From Lachnospiraceae bacterium UBA7199 (lineage in GTDB: Bacteria > Bacillota > Clostridia > Lachnospirales > Lachnospiraceae), in the NCBI GenBank assembly GCA_002490775.1, contig DKUR01000022.1, forward strand, positions 1-64,000: a DNA stretch of 64,000 nt, in the 5' to 3' direction. Below, one piece after another: positions 1 to 8,811 of the stretch (position 1 is the first letter of the stretch; each line of letters begins with the position of its first letter). The position numbers were made by a program, and so were the translations under genes. Below the pieces are notes generated by a model. That model was given only the letters and a program-made list of their open reading frames with translations, had not been told where the DNA came from and made no database searches.

Positions 1-17
1 GACATTTTCAAAAGTTA

Positions 18-46
18 TTGACAGCTTGCTTTTTTCTTTCTATTTT
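18..46 (+). promoter_or_regulatory. Sigma-A type promoter for the lipoprotein gene
   Basis: A perfect -35 TTGACA (18-23) is followed 17 bases later by a -10 TATTTT (41-46). Transcription would start near 53, about 47 bases before the lipoprotein ATG at 100. Seen directly; activity is inferred. Confidence 0.6.
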
Positions 47-99
47 TTTATACTGAATAACAGGGACTGTACATAGAAAGAATGAAATAGAGGTTTATT

Positions 100-759
100 A
101 TGTTAAAAAAGATTACTTCTTTACTAATAATATGCAGCTTGTGCGTTTTGGTTACAGCATGCGGCCCTTCTGAAGAAAAGGTGGCGCAGGCCCAGCAAAA
201 ATATGCACAATTAGCTGAAATACATAATCAGGTAGTAGAAGCGCATAAAAATGTCGATAATAATTCGCTGGATGAAGCTTTAACAGAGCTTAGGGAAAAG
301 ATAACTGAGGTGGAAGGCTACAATCTGGCGGAAATGAATGATGAGGAAATTGATATTTTGATTCAGATTATGGATACTTTAATTTCCTCTTATGAAAGAC
401 ATTTAAATACGCTTACCAATATTCAGGAAGAAGAGGAGGCTGCTGTTCTTGTTCCGATTCCCGTTACGCTTGTTAATCAGACAGAACTTTCTTTTGAAGA
501 AATTAAATTGTATGAAAGCAAAGATGTGGGTATTCATGAAAACCTTCTTTCCGGAATTGGTGAATTTGCCCAAGGAGAAACCCTTACCGGTTTGACTTTG
601 CAAAGAGACGTCGAAAATACGCCCTGGGTGCTAGAACTTAAGGATGTGAATGGAACTGTTTATCAGTTAGAGCTTTTGACAGAGGAATATAATGAGGAAG
701 GAATAAAGCTGAATCTTGTTTATGATGCAGAGCAGGAAACAATAAGTCTGGCAGTTTAG
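100..759 (+). CDS. Predicted lipoprotein of unknown function
   Basis: A 219-aa protein with a typical lipoprotein signal peptide: a Lys-rich start, a hydrophobic stretch (about residues 6-18) and a lipobox VTAC with Cys21, so it should be lipid-anchored outside the membrane. Residues 25-115 are Glu/Gln/Lys-rich and probably helical, possibly coiled coil. The C-terminal part (about 120-215) looks like a small beta-rich domain. I do not recognise the family. An AGAGG lies upstream of the ATG. Its stop TAG overlaps the ribosome binding site TAGGAGG of the AraC-type regulator, so the two are probably cotranscribed. Confidence 0.75.
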   Translation: MLKKITSLLIICSLCVLVTACGPSEEKVAQAQQKYAQLAEIHNQVVEAHKNVDNNSLDEALTELREKITEVEGYNLAEMNDEEIDILIQIMDTLISSYERHLNTLTNIQEEEEAAVLVPIPVTLVNQTELSFEEIKLYESKDVGIHENLLSGIGEFAQGETLTGLTLQRDVENTPWVLELKDVNGTVYQLELLTEEYNEEGIKLNLVYDAEQETISLAV

Positions 760-768
760 GAGGTTTTT

Positions 769-1671
769 GTGGAAAAAGCGTATGAGTTAGAGTTTTCCGG
801 TGAGAAAAAGGGAAATTTGTTTGTGAATTGCTGCGGTATATCCAGAACAGAACCCTTTCATAGTTTTGGGCCGGCAATTAAGCCTCATTTTGTGATTCAT
901 TTTGTATTAAGCGGTAAGGGGAAGTTTTCTATTGGGAATAAGGATTACTTTTTAGAGGCTGGATATGGATTTGTAATTCCTCCGGAGGAACTTACCTTTT
1001 ATCAGGCGGATGAGAGAGATCCCTGGACTTATGTGTGGGTGGGATTTAATGGAAACATGGCTGAAGAATTAATGCGGGATATGGGTTTTTCAGCGGCAAC
1101 GCCGATATTTAAATCTGATAAAGATCAGGAGTTCACCAAGGCGGTTATGGATATGATGGAGCATAATACCTTTGGCGTGGCAAACGATTTAAGAAGAAGT
1201 GGACAGCTTTATTTGTTTCTGTCTTTGATTGCAGAAAGCACGCATGTTGAGGAAAAGGGAGAAATGGATAAGGCTGATTATTATGTGAGAAGAGCTGTAG
1301 ATTTTATTGTAAGTAATTACTGCAATTCCATCAGGGTTACAGAGGTGGCGGACTATGTGTGTATTAACAGAAGCTATTTGTACACATTGTTTAAGAATGC
1401 TATGGGGATGTCGCCCCAGCAGTTTCTTACAACTTTTCGTATTACAAAAGCGGCAGAACTTTTGCAGACAACGTCTCTTCCGGTAGAAAGTATAGCTCTT
1501 TCCTGCGGTTATTCAGATCCTCTTGTGTTTACTAAATCATTTAAGCAGATGAAAAAGATGTCTCCATCTTCTTACCGCAAAGAAATGCAAAAAGGAGAAA
1601 CACGAAAAAATAAGGAATATTTAAAGCAGATAGAAGATTTTATCAATCAGGTCAACAGACTTAACAGTTAA
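769..1671 (+). CDS. AraC family transcriptional regulator
   Basis: A 300-aa regulator with an N-terminal cupin-like sugar-sensing domain (about residues 10-150) and a C-terminal double helix-turn-helix of the AraC/XylS type (about 170-275; note the GYSDPLVFTKSFKQ and MSPSSYRKE signatures). It starts at GTG 769, placed by TAGGAGG at 757-763, which overlaps the stop of the lipoprotein gene. The next genes are galK and galT, whose promoter has a good -10 but a poor -35, as expected for an activator-dependent promoter. I infer that it controls the galactose/lactose genes; the effector is unknown. Confidence 0.9.
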   Translation: MEKAYELEFSGEKKGNLFVNCCGISRTEPFHSFGPAIKPHFVIHFVLSGKGKFSIGNKDYFLEAGYGFVIPPEELTFYQADERDPWTYVWVGFNGNMAEELMRDMGFSAATPIFKSDKDQEFTKAVMDMMEHNTFGVANDLRRSGQLYLFLSLIAESTHVEEKGEMDKADYYVRRAVDFIVSNYCNSIRVTEVADYVCINRSYLYTLFKNAMGMSPQQFLTTFRITKAAELLQTTSLPVESIALSCGYSDPLVFTKSFKQMKKMSPSSYRKEMQKGETRKNKEYLKQIEDFINQVNRLNS

Positions 1672-1679
1672 CATTTTGA

Positions 1680-1711
1680 CAGATTTTCTAAACATAGAAA
1701 TCTGGTTTTTT
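1680..1711 (+). terminator. Probable intrinsic terminator after the AraC gene
   Basis: An imperfect hairpin, arms CAGATTTTCTA and TAGAAATCTG with one bulged T and a 4-base loop, is followed by a run of six T. It begins 9 bases after the stop codon and separates the regulator from the galK promoter. The stem is AT-rich, so termination may be leaky. Confidence 0.55.
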
Positions 1712-1726
1712 CATGCCCCACTACCT

Positions 1727-1732
1727 TATAAT
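1727..1732 (+). promoter_or_regulatory. Candidate -10 box of the galKT promoter
   Basis: A perfect TATAAT sits 58 bases before the galK start. The hexamer 17 bases upstream lies in the T-run of the terminator and does not match TTGACA, so the promoter probably needs an activator. The AraC-type regulator encoded just upstream is the obvious candidate (inference). Confidence 0.5.
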
Positions 1733-1790
1733 GTGGACAGATGAAGGAAGGAACGGATTGCTGCTTTAGCAGCAGAATTGGAGGTAAGAG

Positions 1791-2954
1791 ATGAAGGATA
1801 CGATATTAAAAAAGTTTGGAGAGGTGTTTGGAGACGCGGAGGGAGCGAAAGCATTTTTTGCACCGGGGCGAGTAAACTTAATTGGTGAGCATACAGATTA
1901 TAATGGCGGTCATGTATTTCCCTGTGCACTTACCATTGGAACTTATGGAGCAGCAAGAGTGAGAAAAGACCGAAAGCTTCGCTTTTTTTCCATGAATTTT
2001 GATCATTTAGGAGTGATTGAGTCTTCCCTTGATGATCTGAAGGCAGAAAAGGAAGCAGGCTGGACTAATTATCCCAAGGGGGTTATGTGGGCTTTTGAGA
2101 AAAAAGGTTTTTCGATTCCCTCTGGCATGGACATTCTATTAAACGGGAATATTCCCAATGGATCAGGATTGTCATCTTCTGCATCAGTGGAAGTGCTTAT
2201 CGGATATATTTTAAAAGAATTCTTTGGATTTGAAGTGTCCAATCAGGATATTGCCCTCATTGGCCAGTATGCTGAAAATAATTTTAACGGTGTAAACTGT
2301 GGCATAATGGATCAGTTTGCAATTGCTATGGGAAAGAAAGATCATGCCATTTTTTTGGATACGGCAGATTTGTCATATACTTATGCACCTATAAAGCTGG
2401 AAGGAGCAAAGCTGGTAATTGCATGCAGCAATAAAAAGCGTGGACTTGGGGACTCCAAGTACAATGAGAGAAGAAGCGAATGTGAGACTGCGCTGGCCGA
2501 ACTGCAAAAAGAAATAGACATTAAGGGTTTGGGCGATTTGACAGAAGATAAATTTGAACAGTATAAAGGTGCCATTAAAGATCCTGTCAGAGTAAAAAGG
2601 GCAAGGCATGCGGTTTATGAAAACCAACGTACCATAAAGGCAGTGAATGCTTTAAAGGCTGATGATATTGCGCTGTTCGGCCGCCTTATGAATGAATCTC
2701 ATGTATCCTTAAGGGATGATTATGAAGTGACAGGCATTGAGCTTGATACGCTGGTAGAAGAGGCATGGAAAGTAGAAGGCGTGATTGGTTCCCGTATGAC
2801 AGGAGCAGGTTTTGGAGGCTGTACAGTGAGCTTGGTAAAGGATGAGGCAATTGATGCCTTCACGGAGCAGGTAGGGAAGGCATACCTTGCAAAGATCGGT
2901 TATAAAGCAGATTTTTATGTAGTTGAAATTGGAGATGGACCTTGCACATTATAA
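1791..2954 (+). CDS. galK: Galactokinase
   Basis: GalK phosphorylates alpha-D-galactose to galactose-1-phosphate with ATP, the first step of the Leloir pathway, in the cytosol. The 387-aa length is normal. The galactose-binding signature GRVNLIGEHTDYNGG is at about residues 26-40, the GHMP ATP-binding motif GSGLSSSASVEV lies near residue 125, and the third GHMP motif GAGFGGC is near the C-terminus. GGAGG precedes the ATG. galT follows after 13 bases, so the two form one transcription unit. Confidence 0.97.
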   Translation: MKDTILKKFGEVFGDAEGAKAFFAPGRVNLIGEHTDYNGGHVFPCALTIGTYGAARVRKDRKLRFFSMNFDHLGVIESSLDDLKAEKEAGWTNYPKGVMWAFEKKGFSIPSGMDILLNGNIPNGSGLSSSASVEVLIGYILKEFFGFEVSNQDIALIGQYAENNFNGVNCGIMDQFAIAMGKKDHAIFLDTADLSYTYAPIKLEGAKLVIACSNKKRGLGDSKYNERRSECETALAELQKEIDIKGLGDLTEDKFEQYKGAIKDPVRVKRARHAVYENQRTIKAVNALKADDIALFGRLMNESHVSLRDDYEVTGIELDTLVEEAWKVEGVIGSRMTGAGFGGCTVSLVKDEAIDAFTEQVGKAYLAKIGYKADFYVVEIGDGPCTL

Positions 2955-2967
2955 AGGGGGATTTAAA

Positions 2968-4491
2968 ATGATGATACAGGAAGCAATCAGAAAGTTAATC
3001 GTATATGGATTAAAAACCGGACTGGTTTCGGAAGAGGATAAAATTTATACCACAAATAGACTGCTTGAGCTGTTTGAACTGGATGAACTTGAAGACGTGG
3101 ATGAGCAAAAGGAGCAGGAGATTGAAGAAACAGATGTAGAGGAGTTGGAGGACATTTTATCCTGCATGTTGGATTATGCTTATGAGAAAGGAATCTTGAA
3201 GGAAAACGGAATAGTTTACAGAGACTTGTTTGACACAAAGATCATGAGCACTTTGATGCCTCGTCCCAGCGAGGTGATAAGAACTTTTCAGGAGTATTAC
3301 GGGCAGGATGCACAGAAAGCAACAGATTACTATTATAAGCTTTCCTGCGACTCTGATTATATCAGGCGGTATCGGATTAAAAAAGATATGAAATGGGTAA
3401 CTTCCACAGAATATGGCGATTTGGATATTACAATCAATCTTTCCAAGCCAGAAAAAGATCCCAAGGCGATTGCTGCAGCCAGAAACGCAAAGCAGGCAGG
3501 GTATCCTAAGTGCCTGTTGTGCCGTGAAAATGAAGGTTATGCAGGGAGAATTAATCATCCTGCAAGGCAAAATCATAGAATCATTCCAGTAACGATACAA
3601 AATGATGCATGGGGATTCCAATATTCTCCTTATGTATATTATAATGAGCATTGCATCGTGTTTAATGGACAACACATTCCCATGAAGATTGACAGAGGGA
3701 CCTTCTGTAAGCTGTTTGATTTTGTAAAGCTGTTTCCCCACTATTTTGTAGGTTCCAATGCGGATTTGCCCATTGTTGGCGGTTCCATTTTAAGTCATGA
3801 CCATTTCCAAGGCGGCCATTATGAATTTGCAATGGCAAAAGCACCTGTAGAGAGAACTTTCAAGGTGTCAGGATTTGAGGATGTGGAAGCTGGAATTGTA
3901 AAATGGCCTATGTCAGTGATTCGTTTAAAAGCGGCAGATTCAGACAGAATTATTGAGCTGGCAGATAAGATTCTTAATAAATGGAGAGGCTATACAGACG
4001 AAGATGCATTTATTTATGCCCAGACAGAAGGCGAACCGCATAATACTATAACTCCTATTGCACGTAAGAGAGGGGAATGTTTTGAGCTTGATCTGGTGCT
4101 TCGAAATAATATAACCACCAAGGAGCATCCTTTAGGTGTTTATCATCCACATGCAGGACTTCATCATATTAAAAAGGAAAATATTGGTTTGATTGAGGTT
4201 ATGGGATTGGCAGTACTTCCCGCCCGGCTAAAGGAAGAGATGGAGCTATTAAAAAAGGCTATTTTAGAGGGCAGGGATCTGCATAAAGATGAAGTTCTTG
4301 AAAAACATGCTGACTGGGTGGATAAATTTAAGTCCGGGTATGACAAAATAGATGCATCTAATATTGACCAGATTATACAAAAAGAAATCGGAATCGTATT
4401 TATGCAGGTGCTTTCAGACGCAGGCGTTTATAAGCGTGACGAGGAAGGAAGAAAGGCGTTTGACCGTTTCATTGAAAGTTTAAATGCATAA
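2968..4491 (+). CDS. galT: UDP-glucose--hexose-1-phosphate uridylyltransferase, class II
   Basis: GalT swaps UDP-glucose and galactose-1-phosphate to give UDP-galactose and glucose-1-phosphate. The protein is 507 aa, the length of the large Firmicute-type GalT rather than the 350-aa E. coli type. The conserved GGSILSHDHFQGG segment holds the His-rich catalytic region, and HPARQNHRIIP lies in the N-terminal half. An in-frame ATG at 2923 lies inside galK; I chose 2968 because AAGGGGG lies 7 bases upstream and the protein then starts MMIQEAI, as usual for the family. No galE or galM is in this window. Confidence 0.96.
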   Translation: MMIQEAIRKLIVYGLKTGLVSEEDKIYTTNRLLELFELDELEDVDEQKEQEIEETDVEELEDILSCMLDYAYEKGILKENGIVYRDLFDTKIMSTLMPRPSEVIRTFQEYYGQDAQKATDYYYKLSCDSDYIRRYRIKKDMKWVTSTEYGDLDITINLSKPEKDPKAIAAARNAKQAGYPKCLLCRENEGYAGRINHPARQNHRIIPVTIQNDAWGFQYSPYVYYNEHCIVFNGQHIPMKIDRGTFCKLFDFVKLFPHYFVGSNADLPIVGGSILSHDHFQGGHYEFAMAKAPVERTFKVSGFEDVEAGIVKWPMSVIRLKAADSDRIIELADKILNKWRGYTDEDAFIYAQTEGEPHNTITPIARKRGECFELDLVLRNNITTKEHPLGVYHPHAGLHHIKKENIGLIEVMGLAVLPARLKEEMELLKKAILEGRDLHKDEVLEKHADWVDKFKSGYDKIDASNIDQIIQKEIGIVFMQVLSDAGVYKRDEEGRKAFDRFIESLNA

Positions 4492-4526
4492 AGCAGTAAA
4501 GAACAGGAGATGCGGAAGGAAAAGTA

Positions 4527-6302
4527 ATGCAATTTTTACTAACTGCGGTAAATGCAAAATATATTCATTCAAATCCTGCCATTTATAGTTTAAAGGCATT
4601 TGCCGGTAGTCATTTGCAGTCTTTTATTGCGCTGGCTGAATATACAATTAATCAAAAGGCAGAAGAAATTTTGGGAAATCTTTACAAAAGGCATCCTGAT
4701 GTGATTGGATTTTCCTGTTATATCTGGAATATTGATAGGATACAGGAGCTGCTATGGGAGATTCCGAAGGTACTTCCAAATACAGATATCTGGCTGGGCG
4801 GGCCAGAGGTTTCTTTTGATGCGGAGATCCTAATAAGAAAATTTCCCATGATCAAAGGGATTATGGTGGGAGAAGGGGAAGAAACCTTTAAAGAGCTGCT
4901 TACTTATTATGTTGAGCAAAAGGATGGAAAGGCTGAAAGCGGTGGGCAAAGGGATGATGATCTTTCTAAACTTAAGAAAATACCGGGACTTGTTTTAAGA
5001 CAGGGAAGTACTGGAGAAAGACCGCTTACAGATATCAATAAACTTCCTTTTTTGTACGAGAGCCTACAGGATTTTGCCCATAAGATTATTTATTATGAGA
5101 CCAGCAGAGGATGTCCCTTTCGATGTAGTTATTGTCTTTCTTCCATAGATAAAAAAGTGCGTTTGAGGGATCTTGATACAGTAAAAAGGGAGCTTGCTTT
5201 TTTCCTGGAGCAAAAGGTTCCGCAGGTAAAGTTCATTGACAGAACCTTTAATTGTAATCATAACCATGCAATAGAAATATGGAGATATATCCAAAAACAT
5301 GACAATGGCGTCACAAACTTTCATTTTGAAATTGCTGCAGATTTGATAGATGAAGAGGAACTTTTGCTGCTTGAGGAAATGCGGCCGGGGCTGATACAGA
5401 TGGAGATTGGTGTACAGACTACCAACCCAAAAACGCTTAAAGAAATTAACCGCAGTACAGATTTATGTCGTGTGGCGGAGGTAGTAAAGCGTATTCGGGA
5501 GCATAGAAACATACATCTTCATTTGGATCTAATTGCAGGGCTTCCCCTTGAAGGCTATGAAAGCTTTCAGAATTCTTTTAATGATGTATATGGTATGAAA
5601 CCGGAGCAGCTACAGCTTGGATTTTTAAAGGTGCTTAAGGGAACGCAGATATGGGAAAAGGCTCAGGAGTACGGGATTGTCTATCAGAAAAAACCACCCT
5701 ATGAGGTGCTTTATACCAGATGGATTTCCTATGAGGAGATACTTAGGCTGAAGCAGATCGAAGAAATGGTGGAGTTGTATTATAACTCCAATCAGTTTAC
5801 CCATACGCTTCCGGTTTTAGAAAAAATGTTTGAAAGCCCTTTTATATTGTTTGAAAGTTTAGCGGCCTTTTATGAGGAAAAGGGATATTTTCTGAATTCT
5901 CCGGCGAGAAACTACAGGTATCAGGTGCTTCTTGCATTTGCAATAAGCGTAGCGCCGGAAAAGGAAGAATTATATAGGGAATTGCTTACCTTTGACTATT
6001 ATCTAAGGGAAAACGCAAAAACCCGTCCTGATTTTTGCAGGGATTTAATTCCATATAGGGATAGTATATGGGCTTTTTACCAGAAAGAAGAAGAAAAACC
6101 GGAAGTTCTGTCGGAGTATAAAGCGTATCATGCCAGACAGACAATGAAAATGACGCACATGGAAGTTTTCTTTTATCCTGTATGGGAAAAAGAACCAGAA
6201 AAAATGACAGTGCGTAGAAAAGAACCGGTATTGGTGATTTTTGATTATAAAAAAAAGGATGCTCTTACAAAGGAGGCACGGGTAAGAAGCGTTACAGAAT
6301 AA
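4527..6302 (+). CDS. B12-binding domain radical SAM protein (DUF4080 type)
   Basis: A 591-aa protein with an N-terminal cobalamin-binding-like Rossmann domain (about residues 1-140), a radical SAM core with the cluster motif CPFRCSYC (about residues 196-203), and a C-terminal region (about 400-591) resembling DUF4080. Such proteins bind a 4Fe-4S cluster and SAM; the substrate of this subfamily is not known. GGAAGG precedes the ATG. It follows galT by 35 bases on the same strand and may be cotranscribed, but nothing in it points to sugar metabolism. Confidence 0.88.
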   Translation: MQFLLTAVNAKYIHSNPAIYSLKAFAGSHLQSFIALAEYTINQKAEEILGNLYKRHPDVIGFSCYIWNIDRIQELLWEIPKVLPNTDIWLGGPEVSFDAEILIRKFPMIKGIMVGEGEETFKELLTYYVEQKDGKAESGGQRDDDLSKLKKIPGLVLRQGSTGERPLTDINKLPFLYESLQDFAHKIIYYETSRGCPFRCSYCLSSIDKKVRLRDLDTVKRELAFFLEQKVPQVKFIDRTFNCNHNHAIEIWRYIQKHDNGVTNFHFEIAADLIDEEELLLLEEMRPGLIQMEIGVQTTNPKTLKEINRSTDLCRVAEVVKRIREHRNIHLHLDLIAGLPLEGYESFQNSFNDVYGMKPEQLQLGFLKVLKGTQIWEKAQEYGIVYQKKPPYEVLYTRWISYEEILRLKQIEEMVELYYNSNQFTHTLPVLEKMFESPFILFESLAAFYEEKGYFLNSPARNYRYQVLLAFAISVAPEKEELYRELLTFDYYLRENAKTRPDFCRDLIPYRDSIWAFYQKEEEKPEVLSEYKAYHARQTMKMTHMEVFFYPVWEKEPEKMTVRRKEPVLVIFDYKKKDALTKEARVRSVTE

Positions 6303-6313
6303 AATTTGCCGGA

Positions 6314-6364
6314 AAGCCATATATTGTAACAAATGTAACTGTACAGGAAGACAATATATGGCTT
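6314..6364 (+). promoter_or_regulatory. Inverted repeat that pairs over the spmB start codon
   Basis: Two perfect 14-base arms, AAGCCATATATTGT (6314-6327) and ACAATATATGGCTT (6351-6364), surround a 23-base loop. The spmB start codon (6358-6360) is in the 3' arm and its AGGAAG ribosome binding site (6345-6350) ends the loop. No T-run follows, so it is not an intrinsic terminator. It could block translation initiation or bind a dimeric protein; the function is inference. Confidence 0.55.
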
Positions 6365-6888
6365 CTGTTTTATCCAATATTTCTAATATCATTATTCCGG
6401 CTTTGATTTTTTATATTGTTGCCTATGGTGTTGCAAGTAAAACAAATGTTTATGAGGATTTTGTAAAAGGGGCAAAGGACGGGCTTAAAACGGTGGTGGG
6501 GATTATGCCTACACTGGTTGCACTGATGACAGCAGTGGGAGTGCTCAGAGCATCTGGCTTTTTGAATTTTCTGGAAAGGCTGGTAAGACCTGTCAGTGAA
6601 AGCGCAGGATTTCCTGCGGAAATTGTTCCACTTATATTTATTAAAATGTTTTCCTCATCAGCGGCTACAGGATTGGTATTGGATATCTTTAAAAATTATG
6701 GCACGGATTCTTTGGTAGGGCTGATCACTTCTATTATGATGAGCTGCACGGAAACGATTTTTTATACAATGAGTGTGTATTTTTTGGCGGCAAAAGTTAC
6801 GAAAACAAGGTATACTCTTACAGGGGCGCTTTTGTCTACATTGGCAGGAGTGATTGCAAGTATTGTGATTGCGGGTTTTATGCTGTAA
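6358..6888 (+). CDS. spmB: Spore maturation protein B
   Basis: A 176-aa integral membrane protein with about four or five hydrophobic segments and the nucleoside-recognition (Gate) domain signature, including the segment IKMFSSSAATGLVLDIFKNYG. SpmB acts with SpmA in spore core dehydration in Bacillus and Clostridium. Its usual partner spmA is not next to it here. AGGAAG is 7 bases before the ATG, and the start codon lies in a 14-bp inverted repeat. It is a good marker that the host forms spores, or descends from a spore former. Confidence 0.92.
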   Translation: MASVLSNISNIIIPALIFYIVAYGVASKTNVYEDFVKGAKDGLKTVVGIMPTLVALMTAVGVLRASGFLNFLERLVRPVSESAGFPAEIVPLIFIKMFSSSAATGLVLDIFKNYGTDSLVGLITSIMMSCTETIFYTMSVYFLAAKVTKTRYTLTGALLSTLAGVIASIVIAGFML

Positions 6889-6909
6889 GGTATGCAGATA
6901 GGAGCAAAT

Positions 6910-8811
6910 ATGCAGGCAGATATTAAATGGCTGGATGATCCCGAAGTTTTTCGGGTTGGTGTGCTTGCGGCACACAGTGATCATCTATTTTATAAAAATG
7001 AGCAGGAGTTGGAGAAGAAAGAAAATTCTTTAATCAAATCCTTAAATGGAGTCTGGAAATTTCATTACAGTAAGTGTCCATCAGAAAGACCGGCAGATTT
7101 TTATAAGTCCGATTTTGACAGCAGCGGTTTTGATGAAATTAAGGTGCCCTGCCATATTGAAATGGCAGGCTATGATCAGATTCACTATGTAAATAATTTA
7201 TATCCCTGGGAAGGAAAAATGTACCGGCGTCCGGCTCACACCCTTTCAGGGAGCCATAAGTGGGAAGGAATGTTCAGTGAAGCCGCCTACAATCCGGTGG
7301 GATCTTATATAAAAGAATTTGATCTGGAAAAGGAAATGTCAGGAAAAAGAGTTGTGATTTGTTTTGAGGGTGTGGAACAGGCGATGTATGTTTGGCTGAA
7401 CGGAGCCTTTGTAGGCTATGGGGAGGACAGCTTTACGCCTTCAGAATTTGATTTAACGCCTTATGTAAAGGAAAAGGGAAATATCCTGGCAGTAGAAGTA
7501 TACAAGCACAGTACAGCGGCATTTTTGGAAGATCAGGACTTTTTTCGTTTTTTTGGAATCTTCCGTAATGTTACCCTTTATGCAAAACCACAGATTCATG
7601 TGGAGGACTTTTGGGCAAAGCCTGTACTTTTGGAAAATGGAAACGGAAAGCTGTCTCTGGATCTAAGGCTGTCAATGAAAAAAGTCTGCCAGGCCAAAGT
7701 GGAAGTTTTGCTTCAGGATGAGGAAGAAAAAGTCTGCCTGAACAGAGAATTGGTGTTGGAAAAAAGAAAACAGGAGATCTGCCTTACGATGGAGGAGGCA
7801 GAAATTGGTCCTGTGAAAATCTGGGACAACCATTCTCCACATTTATACCACCTGCTGATTAAATTGTATGACGAAAAAGGAGAACTCATAGAAATTGTAC
7901 CCTATCCAATTGGGTTCAGAAGGCTGGAGATAAAAAATAAGGTAATTTATCTGAATGGGAAGCGCCTTATCATTAATGGGGTAAACCGCCATGAATGGAG
8001 CGCTGAGTCAGGCAGATGCATCGGCATGAATGAAATGAGGCAGGATATGGAACATATTCTTGCAAACCATATAAATGCAGTACGGACATGCCATTATCCG
8101 AATCAAATTCCCTGGTATTACTTGTGTGATGAAAAGGGAATCTATTTAATGGCGGAAACCAATTTGGAATCGCATGGTTCCTGGCAGAATCCCGGGGGGC
8201 AGAATTCTTCCTGGAATGTGCCGGGAGATTTGCCAGAGTGGAAAGAAGTGGTTCTGGATCGGGCAAGGAATAATTTTGAAACCTTTAAGAACCATGTATC
8301 CATTTTATTTTGGTCTTTAGGAAACGAGTCTTACGCAGGAGAAAATATTGCGGCAATGAACACCTTTTTTAAGGAAAAGGATAAAGAAAGGCTGGTTCAT
8401 TATGAAGGTGTGTTTCATAACCGGATATATGAGGATAGAATTTCAGATGTGGAAAGCCGCATGTATGCCACGCCGGAACAAGTGAAAGAATATTTGATAC
8501 ATAATCCCAAGAAGCCCTTTATCTTATGTGAGTACATGCATGACATGGGAAATTCTTTAGGGGGAATGGCTTCTTATATAGCCCTGCTGGACCAATATGA
8601 AATGTATCAGGGTGGATTTATCTGGGATTTTATAGATCAGGCTTTGTTCGTACAGGATGAAGTGACGGGAAAAAAGGTACTCCGTTATGGAGGGGATTTT
8701 GATGACCGGCCTTCTGAGCGATCTTTTTCGGGAAACGGCATTTTATTTGCAGACAGGACAGAAAAGCCGGCAATGCAGGAAGTGAGGTATTATTATGGAC
8801 TGTACAAATAA
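6910..8811 (+). CDS. lacL: Beta-galactosidase large subunit (LacL type, GH2)
   Basis: A 633-aa large subunit of a heterodimeric GH2 beta-galactosidase. It hydrolyses lactose to glucose and galactose. It has an N-terminal jelly-roll sugar-binding domain (about 30-210), an Ig-like domain (about 215-320) and a TIM barrel (about 325-633) with acid/base Glu in SLGNESYAG and nucleophile Glu in CEYMHDMGN. The length and the start MQADIKWLDDPEVFRV match LacL of lactic acid bacteria. ATG 6910 is chosen over 6892 because AGGAG lies 5 bases before it. The end overlaps the lacM start by 17 bases. The C-terminal domain of one-piece LacZ is absent here and is supplied by LacM. Confidence 0.94.
   Translation: MQADIKWLDDPEVFRVGVLAAHSDHLFYKNEQELEKKENSLIKSLNGVWKFHYSKCPSERPADFYKSDFDSSGFDEIKVPCHIEMAGYDQIHYVNNLYPWEGKMYRRPAHTLSGSHKWEGMFSEAAYNPVGSYIKEFDLEKEMSGKRVVICFEGVEQAMYVWLNGAFVGYGEDSFTPSEFDLTPYVKEKGNILAVEVYKHSTAAFLEDQDFFRFFGIFRNVTLYAKPQIHVEDFWAKPVLLENGNGKLSLDLRLSMKKVCQAKVEVLLQDEEEKVCLNRELVLEKRKQEICLTMEEAEIGPVKIWDNHSPHLYHLLIKLYDEKGELIEIVPYPIGFRRLEIKNKVIYLNGKRLIINGVNRHEWSAESGRCIGMNEMRQDMEHILANHINAVRTCHYPNQIPWYYLCDEKGIYLMAETNLESHGSWQNPGGQNSSWNVPGDLPEWKEVVLDRARNNFETFKNHVSILFWSLGNESYAGENIAAMNTFFKEKDKERLVHYEGVFHNRIYEDRISDVESRMYATPEQVKEYLIHNPKKPFILCEYMHDMGNSLGGMASYIALLDQYEMYQGGFIWDFIDQALFVQDEVTGKKVLRYGGDFDDRPSERSFSGNGILFADRTEKPAMQEVRYYYGLYK

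Noticed and set aside
1676..1732. TTGACA at 1676 as the -35 of galK
   Set aside because: It is 45 bases from the TATAAT and lies partly in the terminator stem, so the spacing is impossible.
3157..3741. A 194-aa antisense ORF inside galT
   Set aside because: It has no ribosome site or recognisable domain and mirrors the coding bias of galT.
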